Below are positions 26,988 through 34,994 of a stretch of DNA of 64,000 bases, in pieces. Where the stretch lies: the NCBI GenBank assembly GCA_028690665.1, contig JAQVAV010000002.1, forward strand, positions 62,001-126,000, given 5' to 3'. Within the stretch, counting starts at the first letter, position 1, and every line of letters begins with the position of its first letter. Position numbers and translations under genes: made by a program. A model generated the notes under the pieces. It searched no databases. It saw nothing but the letters and a program-made list of their open reading frames with translations, and was not told the origin of the DNA. This DNA comes from Paludibacter sp. (lineage in GTDB: Bacteria > Bacteroidota > Bacteroidia > Bacteroidales > Paludibacteraceae).

Positions 26988-27073
26988 TTCCAATTCAGCA
27001 AAGAATAACCCAAAATATCATAGTTGTTTTTATTGCCAATAGACTTTAAAATAATAAAAAAGATTATGGATTT

Positions 27074-28372
27074 ATGAAATGTAAGTTGCTGTTTATAGTA
27101 TTGTTGCTTTCGGTTTGGTTACAAACTATTTCTTCACAATCAGTCCGTTATTTTAGAAAGGTTGATATTGGTATTGATTATTTTAAATTTAAGCCCAAAT
27201 ATGAAATTGATAAATCAGTATATCAATATCAGAATTGTTACAAAGTTGAATTTGATAAGAATGGTAAAATAAAATATTTTATCTTTTTGAATAAAGGAAA
27301 ACCTGCTGTTGACCAATATTATAAAGTTTGTTGTATAAAGTTCAGTTATACTCCGAACACAGAAAGTCGTACTTATTATGATACACAAGGTAAACGCATG
27401 TCATACCGGGGTATTTATAAAAAGGTACTTAGCTACAATCAGCCGGATGTGATAGAGACAAGTAATTATAATCTGAGTGATTCTCTTATTGCCAATGAAG
27501 ATAGTGTTATGTTTATTCATTGGAAATTAGATGCTCAAAACCGAATTGTAAGGGAAAGTTATTTTGGTAAAAATAATCGACAGGTTGTTGATAAAAATGG
27601 ATATTATTTTATTTCCTTCAAAAGAAATCAGGATAAGGATGGTATTACATTAGAAAAGAGCTATTTTAATTCAGATTCACAATTAATTACGAATAAATAT
27701 AATTATGCAGTCTCATTATCGAGAATAGAACCTGTAAATGAAGAAATAATCGGAATTAGATATTTTGATGAAAATCACAACCCTAAAAGTTTGGTTTTCA
27801 CAGGAGCTGCAGGTGTATCTAAGTTTTATAATGGCCAGGGATGTCTTATTGAGCAAAATTATTTGGACAAAAATAATAACTTACATGATACTCCTCAAGG
27901 TTATGCAAAAATATGTTTTCAATATAATAGGTTTAATAATCTAACCAATGTGCGTTTTTTTGATCAAAATAATAAACCGACAACTAATGGGAAATCTGTT
28001 GTGGCTGGTTATACTTATCAATATGACGAACAACAGAATCTGACTGAAGAAAGATATTGGAACCTAAACGGTAAATTGATAAATAATTATCAAGGAATTG
28101 CCATGATTAGTTATCAATATAATTCACAAGGCCGAAAAATCAATCAATATTTATATGATGATAAAATGTCATTGATTAAAGATTCTTTTTGCAGAATTCA
28201 TTGGAAATATGATACCCCGGGAAATATGATTGAAGAATCACATTTTGATGCTATGGATAAGTTGGTTGAAAATAAAAATGGGACTGCTATTATTCGATGG
28301 AAATATAATGTTGAAGGAGAGTTGTACCAGACAGAGTATTATGATTCTCAAAATAAATTATTAAATAAATAA
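27074..28372 (+). CDS. Secreted repeat protein of unknown function
   Basis: A protein of 432 residues with a signal peptide (MKCKLLFIVLLLSVW to about residue 22). The rest is made of loose repeats of about 37 residues, of the pattern ..YFD.NNKP....G.A...Y.YN..G.L......, seen for example in NNLTNVRFFDQNNKPTTN, NLTEERYWNLNGKLINN, QGRKINQYLYDDKMSLIK, GNMIEESHFDAMDKLVEN and GELYQTEYYDSQNKLLNK. At least six copies are visible from about residue 220 on, and weaker ones before. They resemble YD/RHS-like beta-hairpin repeats in outline, but no RHS core box or toxin tip is seen. I cannot name the family. It directly precedes the DUF2148 gene with a 1-base gap. Confidence 0.7.
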   Translation: MKCKLLFIVLLLSVWLQTISSQSVRYFRKVDIGIDYFKFKPKYEIDKSVYQYQNCYKVEFDKNGKIKYFIFLNKGKPAVDQYYKVCCIKFSYTPNTESRTYYDTQGKRMSYRGIYKKVLSYNQPDVIETSNYNLSDSLIANEDSVMFIHWKLDAQNRIVRESYFGKNNRQVVDKNGYYFISFKRNQDKDGITLEKSYFNSDSQLITNKYNYAVSLSRIEPVNEEIIGIRYFDENHNPKSLVFTGAAGVSKFYNGQGCLIEQNYLDKNNNLHDTPQGYAKICFQYNRFNNLTNVRFFDQNNKPTTNGKSVVAGYTYQYDEQQNLTEERYWNLNGKLINNYQGIAMISYQYNSQGRKINQYLYDDKMSLIKDSFCRIHWKYDTPGNMIEESHFDAMDKLVENKNGTAIIRWKYNVEGELYQTEYYDSQNKLLNK

Positions 28373-28373
28373 G

Positions 28374-28922
28374 ATGCTCATCAACGAAAGAGATACACGC
28401 CGTGAACGATTGATTCAGGTGGCAAATGAAATGATGACAGCTGCGCGTACAGCGCCAAAAGGAAAAGGAATTGATGTTATCGAGGCCGTTATGGTTACCG
28501 ACGAAACGATAAAGCATTTGTCGGATGCCATGCTGACTTACAGTGCAAAAAGCGGATTGAAATTTTTTTTGAGGGATGCAGAAAATATTTTGCATGCCGA
28601 AGCTATTATACTTATTGGTACCCGGCAACAAGTGCATAGTCTTAATTGTGGTTATTGCGGATTTGAGACCTGTGCCGAAAAAAACGAACATCCGGATGTG
28701 CCTTGTGCTATTAATACAGTTGATGTAGGAATTGCTGTCGGTTCGGCTGTTGCGGTAGCTGCTGACAGGCGTGTGGATAGCCGTGTCATGTTCTCGGTTG
28801 GGAAAGCTGCCGGAGAATTAGGTTTACTGCCCGGTTGTTCATCTATTTATGGAATTCCGATTAGTTGCAGTTCTAAAAATCCGTTTTTTGACCGTGTGTC
28901 AAAAACACCGGCAAGTAAATAA
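28374..28922 (+). CDS. DUF2148 (ferredoxin-like domain) protein
   Basis: A cytoplasmic protein of 182 residues that matches the DUF2148 family. It has the N-terminal helix VANEMMTAARTAPKGKGID, the cysteine cluster LNCGYCGFETC (three Cys, with Cys98, Cys101 and Cys106 by position) followed later by CAIN, the glycine-rich stretch DVGIAVGSAVAVAADRRVD, and GLLPGCSSIYGIPISCSSKNPFFDR. Such proteins are often annotated as ferredoxin-domain proteins and may bind an iron-sulfur cluster, but no function has been established that I know of. The start overlaps no gene and lies 1 base after the repeat protein. Its end is read through by the longest form of the next ORF. Confidence 0.85.
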   Translation: MLINERDTRRERLIQVANEMMTAARTAPKGKGIDVIEAVMVTDETIKHLSDAMLTYSAKSGLKFFLRDAENILHAEAIILIGTRQQVHSLNCGYCGFETCAEKNEHPDVPCAINTVDVGIAVGSAVAVAADRRVDSRVMFSVGKAAGELGLLPGCSSIYGIPISCSSKNPFFDRVSKTPASK

Positions 28923-28959
28923 AGGTTCACTGAATTATTCTCAATTAAAATTTCTGACT

Positions 28960-30162
28960 TTGCCAGCAACTCCTGAAAAACTCTGGACACGGAGTTTCAT
29001 AAGTGCCTGTATCGGTAACTTTTTGTTGTTTTTTGCATTTTACATGCTTGTGCCGGTTTTTCCTTTGCTACTTATCGAAAAGTTCGACGCGTCTAAGTCT
29101 TTAGTCGGGTTAGTACTTGCAAGCTACACCGTAGCAGCGTTACTTATTCGCCCTTTTGCCGGTTTTGTACTCGATATGGTTTATCGAAAGCCGGTTTATA
29201 TTGCAGCATATCTGCTTTTTGTTCTTACTTTTGTTGGTTATCCGTTGGTGCACGCTGTCGGATTATTTTTGTTTTTTCGCATTTTACACGGTTTTACTTT
29301 CGGGTTTGTTACAACGGCCGGAAATAGTCTGGTTGTGGATATTTTACCTTCGGCCCGTCGCGGCGAAGGATTGGGATATTTTGGAGTCGCTAATAATTTG
29401 GCTATGTCAGTTGGCCCAATGTCTGGATTGATGCTCCATGAGAGTTATAGTTTCGATGTGATTTTTTATACAGCTATTGGAGCCGGATTAGCCGGATTTT
29501 TGTTTGCAACGGGAATCAAAGCGCGGAATATGTCCGGACAAAACAAGCAGCAACCCGTTGCGCTCGATCGTTTTTTCCTGGTAAAAGGAACGAAAGCCGG
29601 TATCAGTCTGATGTTTATGGGAGTACCGTATGGAATGCTTGTAACTTATGTCGCGATTTATGGTATGGAAATCGGGATTAAAAGCGGAGCCGGTATCTTT
29701 TTTTCTCTTATGGCTGTAGGTTTAATCATTTCAAGACTTTTTGGCGGAAGGATGGTTGACCGGGGCAAGTTAGTTCTGGCGATCGGAGCTGGAACATTTA
29801 TTTGTGTATTGGCTTTTTTACTTTTGCCTGTCCTGAAATTTTTGAGTAGCCCAATTTTAATCGGGTTTATTTTTTATCTTATCTCTCTGATTATGGGTTT
29901 GGGTTATGGGATGATTTTTCCGGCGTATAATACTCTTTTTGTGAATTTAGCGCCACATAATCGCCGGGCGACTGCCAGTTCAACTTATATGACAAGCTGG
30001 GATATAGGAGTAGGAGTGGGTTTGGTGTCAGGAGGCTGGATTGCCGATTCAGCCGGAGGTTTACAAATGGCTTATTTTACAGGAGGAATTGTTGCTTTAA
30101 TGTCCTTTTTTTATTTTATAAAGATTGCCGGACCGCATTTTTTGAAAAATAAACTAAGATGA
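28960..30162 (+). CDS. MFS-family transporter (start uncertain)
   Basis: A major facilitator protein with about 12 membrane helices starting at FISACIGNFLLFFAFYMLVPV. The MFS signature between helices 2 and 3 is visible as LIRPFAGFVLDMVYRKPVY, and a second one between helices 8 and 9 as SRLFGGRMVDRGKL. Substrate cannot be told. The frame is open from an ATG at 28849, but that start would overlap DUF2148 by 74 bases and its extra 37 residues look like an out-of-frame reading of that gene. The first usable start after the DUF2148 stop is TTG at 28960, giving LPATPEKLWTRSF at the N-terminus, as in related transporters. I prefer it; the ATG remains possible. Confidence 0.85.
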   Translation: MPATPEKLWTRSFISACIGNFLLFFAFYMLVPVFPLLLIEKFDASKSLVGLVLASYTVAALLIRPFAGFVLDMVYRKPVYIAAYLLFVLTFVGYPLVHAVGLFLFFRILHGFTFGFVTTAGNSLVVDILPSARRGEGLGYFGVANNLAMSVGPMSGLMLHESYSFDVIFYTAIGAGLAGFLFATGIKARNMSGQNKQQPVALDRFFLVKGTKAGISLMFMGVPYGMLVTYVAIYGMEIGIKSGAGIFFSLMAVGLIISRLFGGRMVDRGKLVLAIGAGTFICVLAFLLLPVLKFLSSPILIGFIFYLISLIMGLGYGMIFPAYNTLFVNLAPHNRRATASSTYMTSWDIGVGVGLVSGGWIADSAGGLQMAYFTGGIVALMSFFYFIKIAGPHFLKNKLR

Positions 30163-30250
30163 TTCTTATCGTTTTTAATACGATTTCGGTGGTCAAGCTG
30201 CAAATTCTGGCAGCGTGTTTCTGTATATTACATAATGGTGGTTATATAGC

Positions 30251-30296
30251 ACGAAGAATATCAACGGTGGCCTTGCCGCCGGCAGATATTCTTCGT
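30251..30296. other. Two-tier hairpin between MFS and GNAT genes
   Basis: An outer 12-base-pair stem (ACGAAGAATATC with GATATTCTTCGT) encloses an inner GGTGGC-CTT-GCCGCC hairpin. There is no T tract, so it is not a classic terminator, though the two flanking genes converge here. It may be a repeat-derived or RNA structure. The rest of 30163-30391 shows nothing coding. Confidence 0.55.
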
Positions 30297-30391
30297 ATAA
30301 AATTCTAATTATTTTTTCGAATGATTTTTATGAGTTTAGTATTATTTTCTGATCATAAGAAATCACTCCATGCGTAACCCCAGTAAAAGGA

Positions 30392-30958
30392 TTAACAGGG
30401 CTTTTGCATAAAAAATAATTTTTGATTATCGATTGCTACGGCCTTGAAAACATGAAAACCAAACTTGTTAAGTGTTCCTATTTCCGATGCTGTTGAAGTA
30501 TCAAGAAATAAAGTCGCTTTTGTCTGGCTCATTTTTTCAGACATATAGTCAATCAGCTTTTTAGTATAACCTTTTCCTTCCGGTTTTACGGCAATTGCAT
30601 ACAATCGTGCAAAGTTCTGCTTTTCGGGAATACTTGTCTCAAAAATTTTATTTAACCGCAATACACGTATCGTTGAATCGAAACCGAGTTGCAATGTCAG
30701 CTTTATTTCCTGAAAAAATTGGCGGAAACTAAATTTACGTTTATTGCTTGTGTCCCATAATGCAACAGCGGTGTTATCTTCATTCAGGTATATCTCGCCA
30801 CCATGAAAAGCTAAATCAAAAATATATTCCATAGCGGTACGAAGTTTACTTTTATTGATTGTTTTTTTGAGCAGGAAATCCACCTGCGGATTTGAGTGAT
30901 AAGCATCTGTAAGAATGTCTACCACCAGATTTTTGTCTTCCAAACGAGCCTTTTTCAT
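30392..30958 (-). CDS. GNAT-family N-acetyltransferase
   Basis: A protein of 188 residues with the GNAT pattern: an N-terminal KKARLEDKNLVVDILTDAY segment, central strand ARLYAIAVKPEGKGYTKKLIDYM carrying the acetyl-CoA loop (motif A: V-x-P-E-G-K-G, in place of the common R-G-x-G-x-G/A), then ATLFLDTSTASEIGTLNKFGFHVF (motif B). The acyl-CoA loop is Gly-Lys-Gly-Tyr. Target unknown; such proteins acetylate small amines or proteins. It is encoded next to and in the same direction as the Crp/Fnr gene, 143 bases downstream of it, so they may be linked functionally, but I see no strong evidence. Confidence 0.8.
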   Translation of the reverse strand: MKKARLEDKNLVVDILTDAYHSNPQVDFLLKKTINKSKLRTAMEYIFDLAFHGGEIYLNEDNTAVALWDTSNKRKFSFRQFFQEIKLTLQLGFDSTIRVLRLNKIFETSIPEKQNFARLYAIAVKPEGKGYTKKLIDYMSEKMSQTKATLFLDTSTASEIGTLNKFGFHVFKAVAIDNQKLFFMQKPC

Positions 30959-31101
30959 TTTACCTTAAAAATTAGAAAGTTTGACGATAAATAAATTGCT
31001 ATTCAATAACTAAGGTCGTTGCAGTTTAAATGCAATAACACAACAAATTTCGTAAAGAGTATGCAGTTTACATTTGATAAAAGTCAAAAAATAATTGGAA
31101 T

Positions 31102-31674
31102 TTATACAATTTTGGAGCGAATGCGGCTTAATGTTTCCTGTGATATTCCTAAATATGATGCAATATGGCCTAACGAAGCCCGTTTTAGTATTTGAGGATG
31201 GTCTGTTATTAGCTGGAGATAACTTTCTTTGGCATTTTGGAATTGGAGGCTTAACGAATGTTCCATCAGATCGAAATAATATTTTTCCGTTAACAGCCGG
31301 CCTATGTAGTTAAATTCTGGATGTAAGCGATAGATAGTGTTCAAATCGTCGTAATTAATGCCGTAAAGTATCGAATCTTCTATCGCTTCCACGTTTTCGT
31401 AAGCGATTTTTTGGGCAAGGAAAGAATAGGTTGATGTGGCAATGTCGTTTTCAAAAGCAAACCATGTGGTAATTTCACGTCCTTTCTGGTAATGAAATCC
31501 TCGCAAAAATCCTCGTCGGATGAAGTAAAGCTGAGTACATACTTTTCCTTCCGGTATAACTAACTCGCCATGCATGGCAATTCTTTTATATATCCGCTTA
31601 TTAAGGTCTGCTTTAAGTTCCGGACTTAAAGGCATCAACTGATTCAGAAAGCGGAAAAGTTTTTCCATAAACAC
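31102..31674 (-). CDS. Crp/Fnr-family transcriptional regulator
   Basis: A protein of 190 residues with an N-terminal cyclic-nucleotide-binding-like jelly roll (KRIYKRIAMHGELVIPEGKVCTQLYFIRRGFLRGF, about residues 24-60; GREITTWFAFENDIATSTYSF) and a C-terminal winged helix (ASLGHIASYLGISQETLSRIRSKIV, about 166-190). The usual cAMP phosphate-binding box is not conserved, so the effector is unknown, as in most Bacteroidota members. No Fnr-type cysteine cluster is present. It is transcribed away from the MBL-fold gene, and a TATATTTG element lies 40 bases upstream. Confidence 0.88.
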   Translation of the reverse strand: MFMEKLFRFLNQLMPLSPELKADLNKRIYKRIAMHGELVIPEGKVCTQLYFIRRGFLRGFHYQKGREITTWFAFENDIATSTYSFLAQKIAYENVEAIEDSILYGINYDDLNTIYRLHPEFNYIGRLLTEKYYFDLMEHSLSLQFQNAKESYLQLITDHPQILKRASLGHIASYLGISQETLSRIRSKIV

Positions 31675-31713
31675 ATCTTGATTTGTTTATAAAAAAGAAA
31701 ATACATACTCATG

Positions 31714-31721
31714 CAAATATA
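31714..31721 (-). promoter_or_regulatory. Possible -7 element (TATATTTG) for the Crp/Fnr gene
   Basis: CAAATATA on the + strand reads TATATTTG on the minus strand, 40 bases before the regulator start. A similar + strand TATATTTG at 31844-31851 could serve the divergent MBL-fold gene. Confidence 0.45.
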
Positions 31722-31938
31722 GAATAAATATGTAAAAATAAAAGCTCATCAACATAATGATAACATAAAATATTATTTCGTGGATATAGTTTAAATGATT
31801 TTTAATTTTCAGATAATTACTCCTTTTATCGTGTGTTAGTTTATATATTTGTCAATTGTTTTTATAACGAAGTCGTCTTGGTTTTTCGTAATAATTCTTT
31901 ATTTCGAATTATCGGGGTGTTTTTTGTATGGAAAAATA

Positions 31939-31992
31939 CAACATATTAATTTTATCTGACTCAAAGTCAGGACGAACTCAACTAATATGTTG
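31939..31992. promoter_or_regulatory. Nested inverted repeat over the MBL-fold gene start
   Basis: An outer 10-base-pair repeat (CAACATATTA with TAATATGTTG) encloses a 6-base-pair CTGACT-CAA-AGTCAG hairpin. The right outer arm contains the first ATG (31987) of the MBL-fold gene. In mRNA it would hide that start; the ATG at 31996 lies just outside. It could be a translation control element or an operator. Confidence 0.6.
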
Positions 31993-32706
31993 AATATGAC
32001 AATAAGAAAGATGATTTGTGCTGTGTTGCTGTTTGTTTCAATAAATATTTTTTCTCAAAAGCAGCAACCTCAATTTTTCCCGGTTCAGCATGCAAGTTTT
32101 GTAATAAAAATTGCAGGTATGACGATTATGGTGGATCCGGTAGGCGATGAAGCGGATTATGCCGGTTTTGGCGTCCCGGATGTAATACTTATAACCCATG
32201 AGCATATCGATCATTTTGATCCGGTACTTTTGCATAAATTAAAGGCTAAGAAAACTACGGTTATTTGTACAGCTCTGGTTTCGCAAAAGGCAGGATTGGG
32301 TACGGTGCTAAGAAATGGAGAAGAAAAACAAGTTGGCCAGCTCCGTATTCAGGCCATTCCTGCTTATAATACAACTCCCGAACGATCGAAGTTTCATCCT
32401 AAAGGTGTAGGTAACGGGTATGTTTTGATCATAGGCGGAAACCGTATTTATATTTCCGGAGACACGGAAGATATTGCAGATATGCGTGTCTTGAAAAATA
32501 TCGACTATGCTTTTGTTTGCATGAATTTACCCTACACCATGAGTGTTAATCAGGCGGCTTCGGCTATTCGTGCCTTTAAACCAAAGGTTGTATTTCCGTA
32601 CCATTATCGAAATCAGGATGGAACTATGAGTGATGTTGGACTTTTGCAGAAGCTTTTGAAACCAGAGGAAAACATTCGTGTTGAATTGCTGAAGTGGTAT
32701 AAATAA
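31987..32706 (+). CDS. Exported metallo-beta-lactamase-fold hydrolase
   Basis: A protein of 239 residues with a signal peptide (MIRKMICAVLLFVSINIFSQ-like; ends near SQKQQ). The MBL metal-binding motif is THEHIDHFDP (HxHxDH), preceded by VDPVGDEADYAG and ILIT. Downstream are the ISGDTEDIADM strand with a metal Asp, and FPYHYRNQDG with a late His. It belongs to the UPF0173-like/UlaG-like MBL-fold hydrolases, many of which act on small substrates and carry no signal peptide, so periplasmic export here is notable. The substrate is unknown. Two ATGs (31987 and 31996) are possible; the first lies inside an inverted repeat. Confidence 0.82.
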   Translation: MLNMTIRKMICAVLLFVSINIFSQKQQPQFFPVQHASFVIKIAGMTIMVDPVGDEADYAGFGVPDVILITHEHIDHFDPVLLHKLKAKKTTVICTALVSQKAGLGTVLRNGEEKQVGQLRIQAIPAYNTTPERSKFHPKGVGNGYVLIIGGNRIYISGDTEDIADMRVLKNIDYAFVCMNLPYTMSVNQAASAIRAFKPKVVFPYHYRNQDGTMSDVGLLQKLLKPEENIRVELLKWYK

Positions 32707-32747
32707 TCGGACAGAAATTCTGAAATGAAAAGGAGAATGTTTGAAAC

Positions 32748-32848
32748 TTTTTTGAACGCAAATTATCCGAAATTTACTAAGTGTAAATATTTTATTTTTT
32801 GAGTTTTACAGAAAAAATCATTTGTCAGGGTAATTTACGTTCAAAAAA
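32748..32848. repeat. Inverted repeat of about 100 bases between convergent genes
   Basis: Arms 32748-32765 and 32831-32848 pair over 18 bases with one mismatch (TTTTTTGAACG.AAATTA). An extra 6-base-pair hairpin lies inside (32772-32788). It sits between the ends of the MBL-fold and DapB genes. The layout could be a small MITE-like repeat or a long bidirectional terminator. Confidence 0.55.
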
Positions 32849-32868
32849 ATTGTGGTTCAGAGACTTAT

Positions 32869-33630
32869 TTAATTCTTAGAATTGTTGAAATACGGAGTAA
32901 GAATATCTTCATAGTTGTAATATCCTTTCTTTTTGTCGATAAGATTATGAGCAGCAAACAGTACTCCCGTGCCAAATGCTTCTCTTGAAATAGATTCATG
33001 GGTAAGTCGCACGGTTTGAAACGGAAATCCAAAGATGATTTCATGTTTTCCCACTATGCCACCTGCTCTTATGGAACTGATTTTTGATGCCTTTACATCA
33101 AGTGCTTCCGCTATTTTTACAGCTGTACCGGAAACCCCTTCTTTTTGTTTAAAATGTTCCTCTACGACTTCAATATCAACAAACGGAGCAATTTTTTTGA
33201 GTGATTTTGAAGCTAATAGAAGATAGTTAACACCGAGCGTGATGTTGGGCGACCAGAAAACAGCCGTTCTTTTTGATAGTTCTTTCAGATAATGAATGTC
33301 TTCTTTTTTATAATGAGAAATGGCCGAAATAATCTTTATCTGTCTTTCAGCAGCTTCTTGCCCATAGGTATAAATTCCTAAGGTAGATGAGAAGTCAATA
33401 ACAAAGTCAACCGGATGCATATCAAAAAGTTCATCAGGTGTAATATGTTCGGTTGAATAGATTCTGCCTTTTTCGTTTTCATCATCAAAACCGAAAAATT
33501 CAGGCAAAGATCTGTTTTCAAGTACGGTTTTTCTTCGTAAAACCCACTCAAGTGTGAATTCTTTGTTTTGAATAATAGTTGATGCAACAGCCTTTCCTGT
33601 TCGTCCAAAGCCAATAAGTCCTACTTTCAT
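32869..33630 (-). CDS. dapB: 4-hydroxy-tetrahydrodipicolinate reductase (DapB family)
   Basis: This enzyme reduces the DapA product on the path to diaminopimelate and lysine. The 253-residue protein has an N-terminal Rossmann fold with GLIGFGRTGKAV as the NAD(P) loop (different from the usual G-x-x-G-R-M-G), VDFVIDFSS, the VFWSPNITLGVNYLL segment (SPNxSxGV), and the catalytic region IEVVEEHFKQKEGVSGTAVKIAE, in which the His and the Lys four residues later match His159 and Lys163 of E. coli DapB and SGTA is the substrate box. IRAGGIVGKHEIIFG and LTHESISREAFGTGV finish the fold. The second His of the usual HH pair is Phe, as in some divergent members. Confidence 0.82.
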   Translation of the reverse strand: MKVGLIGFGRTGKAVASTIIQNKEFTLEWVLRRKTVLENRSLPEFFGFDDENEKGRIYSTEHITPDELFDMHPVDFVIDFSSTLGIYTYGQEAAERQIKIISAISHYKKEDIHYLKELSKRTAVFWSPNITLGVNYLLLASKSLKKIAPFVDIEVVEEHFKQKEGVSGTAVKIAEALDVKASKISSIRAGGIVGKHEIIFGFPFQTVRLTHESISREAFGTGVLFAAHNLIDKKKGYYNYEDILTPYFNNSKN

Positions 33631-33663
33631 TAAAATATGTGTTTATTAGAGATTAAAAAAATG

Positions 33664-33689
33664 TAGTATTCGTTTGGTTTCGAATACTA
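33664..33689. promoter_or_regulatory. Perfect inverted repeat upstream of dapB
   Basis: A 9-base perfect repeat (TAGTATTCG with CGAATACTA) separated by 8 bases lies 34-59 bases before the dapB start. The size fits an operator for a dimeric regulator or a leader hairpin. It might have a partner; none was seen. The remaining DNA to 33988 has no credible gene. Confidence 0.55.
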
Positions 33690-33989
33690 TAGTGAGAAAT
33701 CCGGACATTGACAGGTTTAATTTTATGTCGGATTTTTAAGTGCAGAAATTACAAAGAATTTCAGAACGGAATAAAGTAGCAATTTGCTGAGAATCGAGTG
33801 CTTTATTATTGTCAGTGTTTTTGTTGAAGTTGTGCAACGCTACTTTACCAGTATATCAAGATATATTTTCAGAGGATCTGACATCCTCTTGTTTCGCAAA
33901 TATAATAAAAAAACTTGTTAATCAGGATAGTATGGTGTGTGTTAATGGAAACTTCACATTTAATAAAGCTATTTGGCATATTGTTAGAT

Positions 33990-34024
33990 AAAAAAATCCC
34001 GGAAAATGAATCCCGGGATTTTTT
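33990..34024 (-). terminator. Terminator of the OB-fold T9SS protein gene
   Basis: A 12-base-pair stem (AAAAAATCCCGG with CCGGGATTTTTT) with a 10-base loop, 25 bases beyond the stop of the minus-strand gene. A/T tracts on both sides. Confidence 0.85.
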
Positions 34025-34048
34025 ATTATAAAAAAGATTAAGTTCCTG

Positions 34049-34936
34049 TTATAACATAATTTTTTGAATATTTTTTCCTACACGTACAATATATAAGCCT
34101 TTTGAAAGATTGCTAATGCTTACTTTGCCGGATTCTATAGTCGAAGTCATAACTTTGCTTCCCAATGCAGAATAGATTTCAACTGTACTCGAAGTTGCAT
34201 TGTTAATTAATAAATTCCCCCCATTAATTGTTGCTGAAAATTTATTGACAAGGTTTTCGTTGAAACCTGTAACTATAGAAATGTCATCCGCACTTCTTGG
34301 GATGATTTCGTACATTGAGCCACTCTTATACCACGTTATAATGCCAGTGACATTATAGGAGGTTCCTGTTTCTAATGCTAAATCCTGATAGAGTTGTTTG
34401 TATACGTCCAAATCACCAGACCCGTCGTTTACCATAAAGTTACCAGCACTTGGAGAGCTTCCACAAGTTGCATTTGATACTTTTACAATACAGCTTTCCC
34501 ATTTTTCTGTTGTAGCATCCCCTGTTGTTACCTCATTGATTGTATACGATTTACTTGTTGCGAGTGTAGCGCAAGCAGTGATAGTTCCAAGCTCTGTTAA
34601 TCCGTTATATTCAACAATGGTTCCTGAAACTGTAACAGAATCACCTATAGCACACGTTTCTGCATCTCCAGTTGGAGCTGAACCATAATAAACATATATT
34701 CCATTCCATGCACCAGGGGCATCTTGTACATAAAAACCTTGTCTTACTCCTTTTAAACTTGTATAGATTCCTACGACAGTTCCTGATATAGTAACTGTTT
34801 GATCCACTAATGGTGAAGCGTCATTCTCGGTGTACTGAATGCTATAGATACTTGTTATATCTTTTGTAACTTTCGTTTGAGCTTGTGCAAAAATAACGCA
34901 TACGATCAATGAAAATAATAAAGTAATTTTTCTCAT
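34049..34936 (-). CDS. Secreted OB-fold protein with T9SS sorting domain
   Basis: A protein of 295 residues. A signal peptide (to about residue 19, FAQAQ) is followed by two OB-fold-like units: about residues 40-130 (QTVTISGTVVGIYTSLKG, GFYVQDAPGAWNGIYVYYG, IGDSVTVSGTIVEYNGLTEL) and 140-220 (VKVSNATCGSS, FMVNDGSGDLDVYKQLY, YNVTGIITWYKSGSMYEIIPRSADDI). The DUF5689/YhcR-like OB fold is often found attached to nucleases or lipases. The last 70 residues (TINGGNLLINNATSSTVEIY to the end, GLYIVRVGKNIQKIML) form a type A T9SS C-terminal sorting domain. It is therefore likely exported and attached by type IX secretion. It carries no catalytic domain. Confidence 0.82.
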   Translation of the reverse strand: MRKITLLFSLIVCVIFAQAQTKVTKDITSIYSIQYTENDASPLVDQTVTISGTVVGIYTSLKGVRQGFYVQDAPGAWNGIYVYYGSAPTGDAETCAIGDSVTVSGTIVEYNGLTELGTITACATLATSKSYTINEVTTGDATTEKWESCIVKVSNATCGSSPSAGNFMVNDGSGDLDVYKQLYQDLALETGTSYNVTGIITWYKSGSMYEIIPRSADDISIVTGFNENLVNKFSATINGGNLLINNATSSTVEIYSALGSKVMTSTIESGKVSISNLSKGLYIVRVGKNIQKIML

Positions 34937-34986
34937 ACCTAAATAAAATTTTAATGTTGAATATTTTTTGTTTAACTCAGTTATCG

Positions 34987-34994
34987 CAAAGATA
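34987..34994 (-). promoter_or_regulatory. Possible -7 element (TATCTTTG) for the OB-fold gene
   Basis: CAAAGATA on the + strand reads TATCTTTG on the minus strand, 51 bases before the start. The rest of the gap to 35339 holds a + strand TAAATTTG at 35309-35316 that may serve the glycogen synthase gene, and nothing else recognised. Confidence 0.5.

Noticed and set aside
33809-33991. Plus-strand ORF of 60 residues between dapB and the OB-fold gene
   Set aside because: Low-complexity, ends inside the terminator, no promoter or family resemblance; likely chance.
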